This document shows, in pieces, positions 43,308 through 52,942 of a DNA stretch of 64,000 bases (positions are counted from its first letter, which is position 1; each line of letters starts with the position of its first letter). The stretch is taken from NCBI GenBank assembly GCA_004843345.1, contig CP039460.1, positions 856,921 through 920,920 on the forward strand, written 5' to 3'. Below the pieces are notes generated by a model. It searched no databases. It was not told the DNA's origin and saw nothing but the letters and a program-made list of their open reading frames with translations. The DNA is from Acetobacteraceae bacterium (lineage in GTDB: Bacteria > Pseudomonadota > Alphaproteobacteria > Acetobacterales > Acetobacteraceae). The position numbers and the translations under genes were made by a program.

Positions 43308-45099
43308 ATGCCTTCACCAGTCCAAACATACGCTATCGGATTCGGAATTGGAGCCTTAGAAGATTTCATAAAAGATTCTATCAAGGGCTACGTAACAGAT
43401 CTGTCTGATTTCCAAAAACGTATCAAACAAACACAACCTTTTTCAGAATTTCAATCTGTTGCAACCTCCCTCAATCTCAATGCGCAAGAACTCTATCAAA
43501 CAGAGCAAGCTTCCCTTTCAAAAGGTGGCGTAGCTGGGGAAGCAGTTCATTTCTGGCAAAACTTACAAAAACAAGTAGATACAAACCCAGCTGAAGCAGA
43601 AAGAGCTGCCAAACATCTTGGATTAGAAAAATTCGATAAAGATGGACAAGGACGGGTTTCTGGCGACACATTACAAAAATTTCAAGATGCTTATCATGCC
43701 CATAAAGGGGACAAAACATTCGAAAAAAAATTTTCGAACGGGGTTAGAGCAGGTTGGTATCATGCCCGGTTCTGGGATTTATAATATGATTACCAGCGAT
43801 GAGCCCTTAAAAACGCAACAGGAACATTTCAAGACAACGACCCCTAACGATACGCTTTTTAAAGAAACGCAAAATAATCTCTCGGCGCTGACGTCAATGA
43901 AAAGTAAGGAGGATTTTGACAATTTAAAGAAGGTCAAAGGATTTATCAGAGAAGTCAACGCCATCGAATTTTCTAAAAATATTCTAGAAAACGAAAGAAC
44001 AGGAAGCGTTTTTGAATTGATGATTCGCTTAGGCCTTCTCATTAAACTTTTATATGATCAACATAAAAATGACAAAGACCCGCCAACAGGTACACCACCA
44101 AGCGCTTCTGCGCCTGTTACACCTTCTGTTAAGGCTCTTCCGGTTCCAAGTGACAAAAATAGGCCACAAATAGCAAACGGGGATGCATCTGAGGGAAAAA
44201 GCTCTTTTCTAGGATCTACAATGTATAAAAGTTTTGTAGAGAGTTTCGAAGAGCTACAAAAGGGAAAGACATACTCAGATCTTCCTTTTCCCCTCAATCA
44301 TCTCCGACTAAATCCGGACTCAAAAAAGGAAATTGATGATTTTGGCCAAAGACTACATGACGATTTTGAAAGAGAAAAAACAGCTATAAAAAATACGATT
44401 AATATGCTTCATGTTAATATGCCTCATATAGATACCAAACAAGCTATTGAAGCTGCTGCTGCTCTCTATCTAATTTCAAAAACAGTGGGCAATTCCGCGC
44501 TCAAATTTGTGTTTCCAGCATTTTCATTGATGCCGATGAATCAATTTGATCAATTCGATCTCAATGCCAAAAATGGCAAGACAACAAATCCTTTGGCAAC
44601 TGTGGCCTATTTTCCCGAAAATTCTGCAAACTATCCTAATGCCAATGCGCCTCATGCTAATGCAGATCAGGGATTTACCCTTAGCAACGCTGTTTTCTTA
44701 ACCAGTACCTCACCAACAGGTCAAAATTATAGCGCAAAAGGGGCTTCACCTATCATTCTTCCTGGATTTCCAAGGGAAGCAAGGGCACAAAATAACTTTT
44801 TTGTTCCTAAAATGAATCCTATAACACAGGAATCTGGAATCTATCCCGCCCCTTATGGAAACCATTTTGTATCTTATGAGAAGGTCGCAGATACACGGCC
44901 AGAAGATGTCAGACTGATGAATGCGACCCTCTATTCTGGGGCCTCCCGACCAGTGGAAAGTGAGACCTATATTGGGAATATTAACATTTATGATGCGAAA
45001 ACAGACGATACGTTTGAATTCGCACAACAGGTGGAGGCTGTCATTACCAGCGCCCTTAACAGGACGAGCAATATTTTCAATCCCAATATTGCCATTTAA
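43308..45099 (+). pseudogene. Phage tail tape-measure protein 1, frameshifted
   Basis: Open from ATG 43308 to 43784 (158 aa) and continued in the next frame to 45099; the change lies at about 43727-43765, near an A8/T4 tract. The combined product (about 595 aa) has helical, Gln/Lys-rich N-terminal parts and a Pro-rich linker, and ends in N-I-N-I-Y-D-A-K and the tail L-N-R-T-S-N-I-F-N-P-N-I-A-I. The second tape-measure gene at 49145 ends with the same residues. It sets tail length and forms the inner core of the tail. The length is short for a myovirus and implies a short tail. Confidence 0.6.
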
Positions 45100-45168
45100 C
45101 AGCGAAACCTCTGCAAAAAGGAAAGCTTTCTTTCCTCATTTGCGCAGGTCACATTCTGGGAAAAGCCG

Positions 45169-45930
45169 TTATTTCTTTCGGCTTAGCATATCCTGAAACT
45201 CTTTTACGGGGGCTTCTTTTTCATAATCGAGCAGAAACACAAGATTTCCTTGTGTCAAGGCAACAGGTCTCGAACGGGCTAGGGCTTCCGCCAGCGCATA
45301 GGCCATGAGCGGTCTTGTAGCCGCATCATTCTTTTCATTCAGGGCAAAAACCCCTGTATAATCTGGATTTGCTGGCAGTCCCGGCAAGGGTTTATAATTT
45401 TTATCCTGTACAATCAGGGCAAAAGAGCCGTCCTCAAACCAGAGTTTCATCGGCGATTGGGCGTTTAAATCCTTTTCCTCTGACAAAAGGACTTTTCCCG
45501 TCATTTTGGGCTTAAATTCGTCCTGTTTGTCCTGATTTTCTGTTTCCCATACTGTCGGTTCTTTGTTCTCCCTCAGAGAGATCATTTGCTGATCGTCTTT
45601 GCCACCGAAAAAGATTAAGGAATTTCCTGTATCTTGGTAGGAAACCGCCCATTCCCCCTTAAAAATATCCGCTAAGCTAGCGGATTCTGGCAAGAAAGAA
45701 GGAATTTTTAAGGGCGTTTTGGGAGAAGCCTCTGGCGGTGCGTCTAAGTCTGCCTTTGCCTCTGTACTGATTTGTGTGCTGGCTTTGTCCGGCGTATCTG
45801 CCTGCGTCTGCAACTCTGGCACAGCAGGGAGAGGAGGGATTTCGCTTTCGGTTTGCGCCTGTGCCATACCCGAAACACAGCCTGCCCCAAAAAACAGCAT
45901 TGTCAAAAACGCCTTTGACCTTGTCCCCAT
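45169..45930 (-). CDS. Secreted protein, LWFxDG/SQG family (S5)
   Basis: 253 aa from ATG 45930 (GGAG upstream; an in-frame GTG at 45942 is less likely). A leader ending near A-Q-A-Q is followed by a long Pro/Glu/Thr-rich linker to about residue 72, then the family domain: F-K-G-E-W-A-V, L-W-F-E-D-G-S, A-L-T-Q-G-N, a short helix. It differs from the others in the linker and in lacking most Cys. Convergent with tape-measure gene 1. Confidence 0.7.
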   Translation of the reverse strand: MGTRSKAFLTMLFFGAGCVSGMAQAQTESEIPPLPAVPELQTQADTPDKASTQISTEAKADLDAPPEASPKTPLKIPSFLPESASLADIFKGEWAVSYQDTGNSLIFFGGKDDQQMISLRENKEPTVWETENQDKQDEFKPKMTGKVLLSEEKDLNAQSPMKLWFEDGSFALIVQDKNYKPLPGLPANPDYTGVFALNEKNDAATRPLMAYALAEALARSRPVALTQGNLVFLLDYEKEAPVKEFQDMLSRKK

Positions 45931-46004
45931 TTTACGCTCCACAAAAGAAGTTATTTCCGCCTCACCGTACCGCTTTTAAAAGCGAAAAAGCAAGTTGCGA
46001 ATCT

Positions 46005-46046
46005 GTCAAGAGGGTGCATTTCCTTCCCCACTATTCAAAAAACAAA
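46005..46046. repeat. Intergenic repeat element, copy B (degenerate)
   Basis: GTCAAGAGGGTGCATTTCCTTCCCCACT matches copy E closely at the left and decays after CTATTCAAA. It lies about 80 bp before chaperone copy 2, as copy A lies before copy 1. Confidence 0.55.
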
Positions 46047-46128
46047 CTTAGACTTAATTTTTTTACAAGTTTTGAAGAGACGCTTTTCAAAACAGATTTT
46101 AGACCTACAATTTATAAGGAAAATTACA

Positions 46129-46590
46129 ATGAGAAAATCCATTGAATATTTAGTTGAAGAAGGAGATGACAAAGGCAAAGTCTTTGTCATCACAAGAATG
46201 TCCGCTTTTGAAGCGGACGAATGGGCCAGTGATCTTATTCACGCTCTGTCTAAGGCAGAAAGTAAACTCAGAGACACAGGTTCAAAAATGGGGATGGCGA
46301 GTTTAGAAGGCATGACCATTGATCTCTTAGGCGCTTTAGATCCAAAAGACCGCAAAAAAGCGTTTGCGGATCTTTTGGCCTGCTGCAAGATCAAACGTGA
46401 TCCCCGAAATCCTTTGGTGGAAGCCACCAAGATTTTAGAAGTCGATATTGAAGACCCCATGACCTTTATCCATCTTCGGGAAAAGGCCTTGAGTCTGCAT
46501 GTGGATTTTATAAAAGCCGCCGCTTACCAACCTTTCCTCTTCGTGGCGGCACTCATTCCAGAGGAAAAAGCCAGCAAGGAGAACGTATAA
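46129..46590 (+). CDS. Phage tail assembly chaperone (copy 2)
   Basis: 153 aa from ATG 46129 (ATAAGGA upstream). It shares with copy 1 the blocks S-I-E-Y-L-V-E-E-G, V-I-T-R-M-S-A-F-E-A-D-E-W-A, C-C-K-I-K-R-D-P-R-N-P-L-V-E and L-H-V-D-F-I-K-A-A. A -1 frame extension follows. The leader ACCTACAATTTATAAGGA is shared with copy 3. Confidence 0.75.
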   Translation: MRKSIEYLVEEGDDKGKVFVITRMSAFEADEWASDLIHALSKAESKLRDTGSKMGMASLEGMTIDLLGALDPKDRKKAFADLLACCKIKRDPRNPLVEATKILEVDIEDPMTFIHLREKALSLHVDFIKAAAYQPFLFVAALIPEEKASKENV

Positions 46591-46745
46591 AACGCGTAGA
46601 TTATGAAAATCTCTCCCGCCCTCTTGGCGATGTTCTCGGCGCAAGGTTAGCGACATTGCATGAGCTGCAAACCGTTTATGATAGTGAAGACCTTCTCAAT
46701 CTTTGGGAAGCCTACCTCGTAACGCAGCATAACAGAGCAAGATAA
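46590..46745 (+). CDS. -1 frame extension of tail chaperone 2
   Basis: Read in the -1 frame after a likely slip on GGAAAAAG (46563-46570), it encodes E-N-L-S-R-P-L-G-D-V-L-G-A, L-A-T-L-H-E-L and D-S-E-D-L-L-N-L-W-E and stops at 46743-46745. It mirrors the extension of copy 1, so the frameshift site has been kept in both copies. Confidence 0.55.
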   Translation, partial: KRVDYENLSRPLGDVLGARLATLHELQTVYDSEDLLNLWEAYLVTQHNRAR

Positions 46746-46756
46746 GGAAATACAGA

Positions 46757-46783
46757 AAGGGGGCGCTGTAAGCGCCTCTTTTT
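46757..46783 (+). terminator. Rho-independent terminator after chaperone 2
   Basis: GGGGGCGCT pairs with AGCGCCTC around GTA, with TTTTT behind. The ~130 bp to the next start hold an AT-rich leader and nothing else. Confidence 0.7.
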
Positions 46784-46912
46784 AAAAGCAACCTCTTAAA
46801 TCAATAAAAATAAATAATTTTTTTCATTTTAAATTATTTAACTTTTTTACTTTTTTTTATTTCCCTCTCTTTAAAATAGATTTCGTATCTACAATTTATA
46901 AGGATATTTACA

Positions 46913-47431
46913 ATGATCAAATCGATTGAATATTTAATTAACAAAGGTAAAGACAAAGGCAAACTCTTTGTCATTAGCAGACTGCCTCTTTTAAAAGCGG
47001 ATAAATTGGCTGTGCGTGTTCTGCAAGACCTTGCCAAAGCGCAGTCCTTTCGATGGGAAAGCAATCCTGAAATAAACATAGCAAATCTGAAAGCAACTGC
47101 CATTGAACGCCTCCTTCCTTTCATCAATGCAAATATTTCTGAACAAACTTCTCTTAATCTTTTGGACTGCTGCAAGATCAAACGTGACCCTGAAAATCCT
47201 TTGGCAAAGCCCAGCAAAATTTTAGAAGGCGATCTTGAAGATCCAATCACCTTTATGGAGCTTCAAAATGTGGCTTTAAATCTGCATATAGATTTTATAA
47301 AGGCCACGAGTTTCCAACTTGCCTTTGCAACAGAGACCCTTTCTCAAGCACAAATGGCACGTCAAAAGAAGGGACAAAACTGTCAAATTATTACAAAAAC
47401 AAAGAAAAGCCGTTTCCATCCTCTTTTTTAA
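46913..47431 (+). CDS. Phage tail assembly chaperone (copy 3, diverged)
   Basis: 172 aa. It aligns with copies 1 and 2 in S-I-E-Y-L, K-D-K-G-K-L-F-V-I, C-C-K-I-K-R-D-P-E-N-P-L and L-H-I-D-F-I-K-A-T but has lost the A-D-E-W-A motif (A-D-K-L-A) and has a longer Lys/Arg tail. No -1 extension follows. It lies directly after copy 2, so it is a tandem duplicate that no longer makes the long form. Confidence 0.65.
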   Translation: MIKSIEYLINKGKDKGKLFVISRLPLLKADKLAVRVLQDLAKAQSFRWESNPEINIANLKATAIERLLPFINANISEQTSLNLLDCCKIKRDPENPLAKPSKILEGDLEDPITFMELQNVALNLHIDFIKATSFQLAFATETLSQAQMARQKKGQNCQIITKTKKSRFHPLF

Positions 47432-47450
47432 TCCTCATTTTTCACTCCAT

Positions 47451-47501
47451 GAGGGGAAGCTCCTTCCCCTCTAGCCAAACGTGCGTGCCAAAGGTATCTT
47501 T
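47451..47501. repeat. Intergenic repeat element, copy C
   Basis: GAGGGGAAGCTCCTTCCCCTC followed by TAGCCAAACGTGCGTGCCA and AAGGTATCTTT. Directly repeated at copy D, so the two bracket S6. Confidence 0.75.
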
Positions 47502-47552
47502 ATTTCTATAATCGAAATGTTCTGCCTATCCTAAAAAGACCGTTATTGGGCT

Positions 47553-48273
47553 TTAGAGGGACAAGCTTTTTTGAGAGTCAGAAAATTTCTTCAATTCTGC
47601 AAAAAAATCTGGATTCAATTTCGGATTTACTTGATCTTGATAGGTTTTAATTGCTGATTCATCTTCTGATTTTATCAGAAGTACATTTTTACCTTGCGTC
47701 ACGGCAACAGGCTTATGGCTGTTAATAAGACTGGATAATTTATACATTTCCACAGGCTTAACCCCATTTGTTCTACCAGTAGGTACACTAGCTGAAAAAT
47801 CATGCTCATATGCTGGGTCTTCACAGCCACTAGGCGAAGCACCTTCTCCAACTGGCACAAATTCTCCATTGTCAAACCAAAGTTTTAGATTTTCACCTCG
47901 GCAGGTGAAACCATTTGTATCTTCGAAGCCTCCCCCCCCCTTCTGTCTTAAATTTAAAGGGCACATTATGAGAAACTTCCCATTTTGTGAAAAATAAGCT
48001 CGGAGCGAAATACAACGATGATGCCCCAGATATAAAACGTAAATCAGGATATTCTGGCTGCCCATCAAAATGATCTGTATCCATTTTAAACACCCATTCC
48101 CCCCATAGAGTGTCTGTCACTTTATAATCTTTCGGCAAAAAAGACGGCAATGAATCAGACGTTTCTGTCTGTGTTTCTGCCTCTGGCTGTGCTTGCTCTG
48201 CCTGTACGCTTGCCGAAAAATACCCTGCTCCCAAGAGCAAAACTCCCAATCCTAACTTCAATTTATTTCTCAT
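47553..48273 (-). pseudogene. Secreted protein, LWFxDG/SQG family (S6), broken at a G9 tract
   Basis: Two frames: 48273-47893 encodes the Sec leader, an acidic linker and the D-T-L-W-G-E-W-V domain start; 48068-47553 continues with C-R-G-E-N-L-K-L-W-F-D-N-G-E, A-V-T-Q-G-K-N-V-L-L and the end. The break is a run of nine G on the coding strand (C9 at 47932-47940 on the plus strand). With eight G the protein would be about 240 aa, like its neighbour S7, to which it is very similar. It could be a phase-variable gene, a true lesion, or a miscounted homopolymer. Confidence 0.65.
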
Positions 48274-48285
48274 TTAATTCTCCAT

Positions 48286-48339
48286 GAGGGGAAAGAGCTT
48301 CCCCTCTAGTCAAACGTGCGTGCCAAAGGTATATTTTTT
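48286..48339. repeat. Intergenic repeat element, copy D
   Basis: GAGGGGAAAGAGCTTCCCCTC, then TAGTCAAACGTGCGTGCCA and AAGGTAT. Nearly identical to copy C. It lies between S6 and S7 in the same orientation as the other copies. Confidence 0.75.
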
Positions 48340-48371
48340 CTACAATCTAAATATTGTGTTTATTCCTCATG

Positions 48372-48406
48372 AAAAACGCCCCGTTAGGTTTCAAAACTTA
48401 ACGGGG
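48372..48406 (-). terminator. Rho-independent terminator after S7
   Basis: On the minus strand CCCCGTTA pairs with TAACGGGG, followed by CGTTTTT. It lies 8 bp past the S7 stop. Confidence 0.75.
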
Positions 48407-48413
48407 ATTTATT

Positions 48414-49130
48414 TTATGTAGCGTCAGAATATCTTTTCACTTGCGCAAAAAAGCCAGGATGTAATTTTGGATTGACTTGATCTTGGTAAGTTTTAATCGC
48501 TGATTCATCTTCAGATTTTATCAGTAAAACATTCTTACCTTGGGTCACCGCAACGAGCTTATGCTTACTGGCAAGATCAGCTAATTTATACAGTCCCACT
48601 GGCTCAACGCAATCTTTGAGCTCGGCTGCTCCGCCACTAGGTACAACGCCAAAAACATCATGTTCACTACCGGGCTGATTACAAGATTCATGATAAGTAT
48701 CTATAAAAGAGACAAATTCTCCATTATCAAACCAAAGTTTTGGATTTTCTCCCTGACAAGAAAATCCTTTAATCTTCTGAACATCCACCCTGCCTTGCAT
48801 TTTAAATTTAAAAGGCGTTTTATGTGCGCTTTCCCATTTCTCACGTCCAGCCACATCCGGCCAAAAAGACATCTTTGATTTTCCAGAGGTAAAATCTAAT
48901 TCTGGATATTGGGGCTGCCCATCAAATTGTCTGGTATTCATTTCAATCCCCCAATCCCCCCATAGAGTGTCTGTCACTTTATAATCTTTCGGCAAAAAGG
49001 ACGGCAATTCACTCGACGTTTCTGTCTGTGTTTGTGCCTCTGGCTGTGCTTGCTCTGCCTGCACGCTTGCCGAAAAACACCCTGCTCCCAAGAGCAAAAT
49101 TCCCAATCCCAATTTTAATTTATTTCTCAT
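48414..49130 (-). CDS. Secreted protein, LWFxDG/SQG family (S7)
   Basis: 238 aa from ATG 49130, which opens the same leader as S6 (M-R-N-K-L-K-L-G-L-G, cleavage near A-S-V-Q-A). An acidic linker (about 25-50), then L-W-G-D-W, C-Q-G-E-N-P-K-L-W-F-D-N-G-E, an inserted Cys loop, V-A-V-T-Q-G-K-N-V-L-L and a final aromatic helix. Intact sister of S6. Its start region lies next to the tape-measure 2 start (49145), so the two share a divergent or overlapping control region. Confidence 0.72.
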   Translation of the reverse strand: MRNKLKLGLGILLLGAGCFSASVQAEQAQPEAQTQTETSSELPSFLPKDYKVTDTLWGDWGIEMNTRQFDGQPQYPELDFTSGKSKMSFWPDVAGREKWESAHKTPFKFKMQGRVDVQKIKGFSCQGENPKLWFDNGEFVSFIDTYHESCNQPGSEHDVFGVVPSGGAAELKDCVEPVGLYKLADLASKHKLVAVTQGKNVLLIKSEDESAIKTYQDQVNPKLHPGFFAQVKRYSDAT

Positions 49131-49144
49131 GAGGAAATCCCTAA

Positions 49145-50888
49145 ATGACACAAAATAACAAATCCAATTCTGAACCGAATGAAGGTATCGTAGCGCTTTT
49201 AGAAAAAATTGCGAAGAATACAGATAAAGAGGACACGCCTTTTAAAGATTTTGTTGACTCCGCCAACAAGTTTAAAGATGCCGTTTCTAGCTTTAGAGAT
49301 TTTGCACGCTCTTTTTTCTCTGAACAGCAACAAAAAGCTTTTGACAATGTGCATCTTAGCAATATTGCCGATGCGGTTCATATTGACACCACGATCCTCT
49401 ACACCGCCAGACAAGTTGCCAAAGCAAATGGCGGACAAGAAGATGAAGCCGATCAACTGGCTATGCGTTTGCATGAAATCAAAAATAGTGACAATGGCGA
49501 ATTTAATACACTTCAAAAACTATTAGGTAAAAATATAAATCTGATAAATGACGATGGCTCTATTCCCAAAGATTTTTTACAGCAACTTCAAAATGGCTTG
49601 CAGGGAAAAGATAATGCGGCTCAAGAAAAAATTTTTAATCTGTTAAAGGTCGGAATGGCAGATGGTTTAAGGGCTGGTCTTACCAATTTCAAGGACGGCC
49701 ATTCTATCAGCCAACAACAGGCAGCTTTTGTAAATAACGCTCCTAAATCAAAAGAGCTTGACAGTGCGCACAATTTTCTTTTCACCAGCGCACAGACCAG
49801 CAGTGCAGCGGATAAAGTCCGTCAAGACGAATTTAATCTGGTTTCAGACTATTTACAGGCGCTGGAAGAGGCCCTTATCAAGCTTGAGGCAACGCATCCC
49901 GACATACTGGCCTCAGTCAGGGGTTGTTGCGCTAAGCCTTGCGCTTATGGGTTTAAGTGCGGCCACTGTTGTAAGTACAGGGATTACGCTTTTCGGTCAG
50001 GGGAAGCGTTTTAAGGCCTTTCTACGTGGTAAAAAAGGGGCTGGACTTGCCGAAGAGGCTCTTGAAGAGGGGGCAGAAGAACTCTTTGAAGGAAAGGGAA
50101 AAGCCCCTGCCGAAGCTGCAAAGAGTGCGCCTAAAGCGCCGAATACCAGCACCAATGTGGCTTCTAAAGCTGCCCAAGTGGCAGAAAAAGCCGAAGAGGA
50201 GCTAAAAACAGGGGGAAATCTTGCTAAAAAAGCTGCGATAACAGGGATTAAAAAGCGTGGCGGCTGGAGTCTTCTCCGAGTACTAGGCAATGTTGCCAAA
50301 TCACCTGCCACGAGACGTGTTCTTTTTAATGTTGCCAAAACAGGAGGCTCACTTGTTGGCAGAGGCATCGCTGCCGATGGTCTTCTTACCGTGCTAGGAG
50401 GAACTGCTGGTGCTGGCACGATTGCAGAATTCGGCCTCGGAGCGCTTTTAGCGCCAGAGCTTGCCTTGCCCATCGCTGCGGGGGCTGCGACTTATGGCGC
50501 TTGGAAATGGTGGAACAATCGGCAAGCCGAACATGCAAAGCAGGCGGAAGCGGCCAAAAAAGCCGCAGAGATAAACCTAAATGCGCCACCACTTCTCCCC
50601 GGGATGCAAGCCCCTCCCCAGAATGTCGCCGAATTCTATCGGCAGGCAGAAAACGGGCAAAATGAAAAGGCGCAGATCGCAGCGCAAAAGAATGCTTTCT
50701 TCCAGAAAAGCATGCTCTTAGAGAAGGAAAGAGCGCTTGGCCCGCTAACGGAAATCCGCACAGGCGATATTATTATCAATGATGCCCACACAGATGACCC
50801 CCTTGCCTTTGCGCATGAAGTTGAGCAAATCATCACCCAAGCGCTTAACCGAACAAGCAATATTTTTAATCCAAATATTGCCATTTAA
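49145..50888 (+). pseudogene. Phage tail tape-measure protein 2, frameshifted
   Basis: Open from ATG 49145 to 50014 and continued in another frame to 50888; the change lies at about 49900-49925. The conceptual product is about 580 aa: a helical N-terminal half with coiled-coil character, a hydrophobic segment (V-A-L-S-L-A-L-M-G), an Ala/Lys/Glu-rich region, a Gly-rich hydrophobic stretch, and I-I-I-N-D-A-H ... L-N-R-T-S-N-I-F-N-P-N-I-A-I at the end. The last residues equal those of tape measure 1. The N-terminal halves differ, so only the C-terminal part is conserved. Confidence 0.6.
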
Positions 50889-50907
50889 AAAACTTACGGC
50901 GTGTCAA

Positions 50908-50959
50908 GAGGGGCATTTCCTTCCCCACTAGGCAAGCGCACGTGTCAAAGGTATCTTTT
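50908..50959. repeat. Intergenic repeat element, copy E
   Basis: GAGGGGCATTTCCTTCCCC, ACTAGGCAAGCGCACGTGTCA and AAGGTATCTTTT. It lies between tape-measure 2 and the tail terminator gene. The remaining bases to 51086 hold the leader of that gene. Confidence 0.7.
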
Positions 50960-51086
50960 AAAGACACTCCCTCATTGCGTCTACGCCTTAACAAAGCGTT
51001 CAAGATACTCTTCTTGATCGCATCTTTGACCGCATTTTCCCTCTCTCCGTTTTTCTCCCTTTACTCTGTTTCATAAGGAGGACTTT

Positions 51087-51632
51087 ATGTCTCTTTCTGA
51101 AAACAGCGCTGTGAGCAGTGCTGTTCCCTTTCTTTCGCTTTCACCCAGTGAAAGTGAAATTTACCAAGCGGTTGGCGACTGGATTTCCGCTGTTCTTGGC
51201 GATGGCTTTAATGTCATTCAAGGCCAGCAAAACCAGTCCCCGCCACCGCTTAATTGTTTTGTGACGATGGTTATCAGCAATAAAGAAAGGCTGGCGACCA
51301 ATGGCCGCCACTATACGCCAGATCAAAAAATGGTCATTTCTGACTCTTCTCTTTTCACGATTCAGGTTGCCTGTGTCGGGAAAGGGTCTGGTGAAGCGAT
51401 TTCCACCCTCAAAACGCTTTGGCGGGATTTGTCCTGCTGTCAGTTTTTTATCGAAAACTTGCCGTCTTGTGCGCCTGTCTCCTCTGATAATCCTGTGCAG
51501 GAGGTCTTAACCACCGCCGAAAACCAATATGAAAACCGTTGGAGCGTTGGGCTTCGTCTCAATGTTCTAACCGAAATCACGTTAAATCAAGACAGTTTTT
51601 CTGAAATTCATTTAACGACTCTTTCTACTTAA
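51087..51632 (+). CDS. Phage neck/tail terminator-like protein
   Basis: 181 aa, intact. It matches the gene that precedes the DUF3383 sheath in this phage group (LIC_12616-like): a helix at the start, a G-D-G-F-N-V-I-Q-G region, an F-V-T-M-V-I-S beta strand, and a T-V-Q-V-A-C-V-like core, then a polar end. It is likely the tail terminator or completion protein. AAGGAGGAC precedes the ATG. Confidence 0.75.
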   Translation: MSLSENSAVSSAVPFLSLSPSESEIYQAVGDWISAVLGDGFNVIQGQQNQSPPPLNCFVTMVISNKERLATNGRHYTPDQKMVISDSSLFTIQVACVGKGSGEAISTLKTLWRDLSCCQFFIENLPSCAPVSSDNPVQEVLTTAENQYENRWSVGLRLNVLTEITLNQDSFSEIHLTTLST

Positions 51633-51726
51633 ATTTATTCTGAAGAATACATTTTTTTACTTACATTCATTTCAGAATTTAACTCACTTTATTTACATTT
51701 ATTTAACAATTAAAGGTTTACATTCT

Positions 51727-52902
51727 ATGTCAATTCCTGTTTCACAAATTGTGCGCATCGTGCCTTCTTCTTTGGCCGCTGCGCCCAGCAACCCTTTTAT
51801 GAATGGGTTAATTTTAACACAAAATACGGCCCTCAAGGCCGGTGAAGTCGCCTCTTATGAGGACGCAAAATCCGTCGCCCAAGTTTTTGGGGCGCAATCG
51901 GTTGAGGCGCAGATGGCAGCTGCTTATTTCGGCGGTTATGTCGGCGCAAGCCAGCTTCCCTCTCTCCTCTATTTCTACGGCGCAGAGGCTGCCCCAACAC
52001 CAGATGAGAAAACAAAAACACTTGCTTCCGATCCTGCAACCCTGATGGGGCAGGTTACCAATCAGCTCCAGAATTTTGCAGGCTTTACAACGGCTTGGGA
52101 GCTTTCCCTTTCCGAAAAGCAGGCCATGGTCCAATGGGTCGGCGGCCAGCAGGATAATTACTGGGGCGTTATCTGGGATACAGATGAGCAGGCGCTCACC
52201 CTGTCCGACAATAACGGCTCTTTCGGCGCTTGGCTGTCTCAGCAGAATCTTGATGGGATTTCTGTCATTTACAAAGACCCGAATGCGGCCGCTTTCTGCC
52301 TTGGCTGGATGGCCTCCCTTGACTGGGATCTTTTGGAAGGGCGTGCCAGCCTTGGCAACCGCACCTCTCCTGTCATTTCAGCAATGGACGGTTCTTTAAG
52401 CGATTATGAGGCGCTTATGGCAAACGGCTACAATGTCTATGCAGGCTTTGCCAACCGCAGCGCAAGATGGAATCTCCTGCGTTCTGGCGCTGTCAGCGGT
52501 GCGTTCAACTGGGCAGACAGCTATATTTGCCAGATTTGGCTCAATGCTGCCTTGCAGAATGCGCTTGTCGGGCTTCTCACCCAGATGGGGCAGATTCCCT
52601 ATAACACAGACGGTGATGGCATGATGAATGCCGCAATCCAAGACCCTGTTGCCGCTGGCAAGAATTTCGGCATTATCTGCCCGGGTATTCGCCTCAGCAG
52701 CAGTGAGGCCAGTGTTCTTAAAAGCAAATTTGGACGGGACATCAGCACGGAATTATTTAATGACGGCTATTATTTCCTCCCAAATGCCTCGGCTGCCACA
52801 GCCGATATTCGTGCGAAACGCAGCAGCCCTGCCTGCCTCTTTGCCTATTGTGATGGCGGATGCGTGCAGACCATCAATCTGCCTTCGATTGAAATTCAAT
52901 AA
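51727..52902 (+). CDS. Phage tail sheath protein (DUF3383)
   Basis: 391 aa, intact. The DUF3383 order is seen: a start with I-V-R-I-V-P-S-S, the F-G-A-Q-S-V-E-A-Q-M-A-A-A-Y-F-G block, a D-G-I-S-V-I-Y region, W-M-A-S-L-D-W, N-A-L-V-G-L-L, and a C-terminal W/Y-rich end. DUF3383 forms the contractile sheath, so the phage had a myovirus tail. Upstream AAAGG is 8 bases from the ATG. Confidence 0.88.
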   Translation: MSIPVSQIVRIVPSSLAAAPSNPFMNGLILTQNTALKAGEVASYEDAKSVAQVFGAQSVEAQMAAAYFGGYVGASQLPSLLYFYGAEAAPTPDEKTKTLASDPATLMGQVTNQLQNFAGFTTAWELSLSEKQAMVQWVGGQQDNYWGVIWDTDEQALTLSDNNGSFGAWLSQQNLDGISVIYKDPNAAAFCLGWMASLDWDLLEGRASLGNRTSPVISAMDGSLSDYEALMANGYNVYAGFANRSARWNLLRSGAVSGAFNWADSYICQIWLNAALQNALVGLLTQMGQIPYNTDGDGMMNAAIQDPVAAGKNFGIICPGIRLSSSEASVLKSKFGRDISTELFNDGYYFLPNASAATADIRAKRSSPACLFAYCDGGCVQTINLPSIEIQ

Positions 52903-52942
52903 TTATCAACTTTAACTTTACATTTTTTATTAGGATATATTT

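Noticed and set aside
47451-50959. Intergenic elements as integron attC sites
   Set aside because: The hairpin and GTGCGTGCC core lack the paired R and L boxes expected of attC, and no integrase is seen; a shared leader or recombining repeat fits better.
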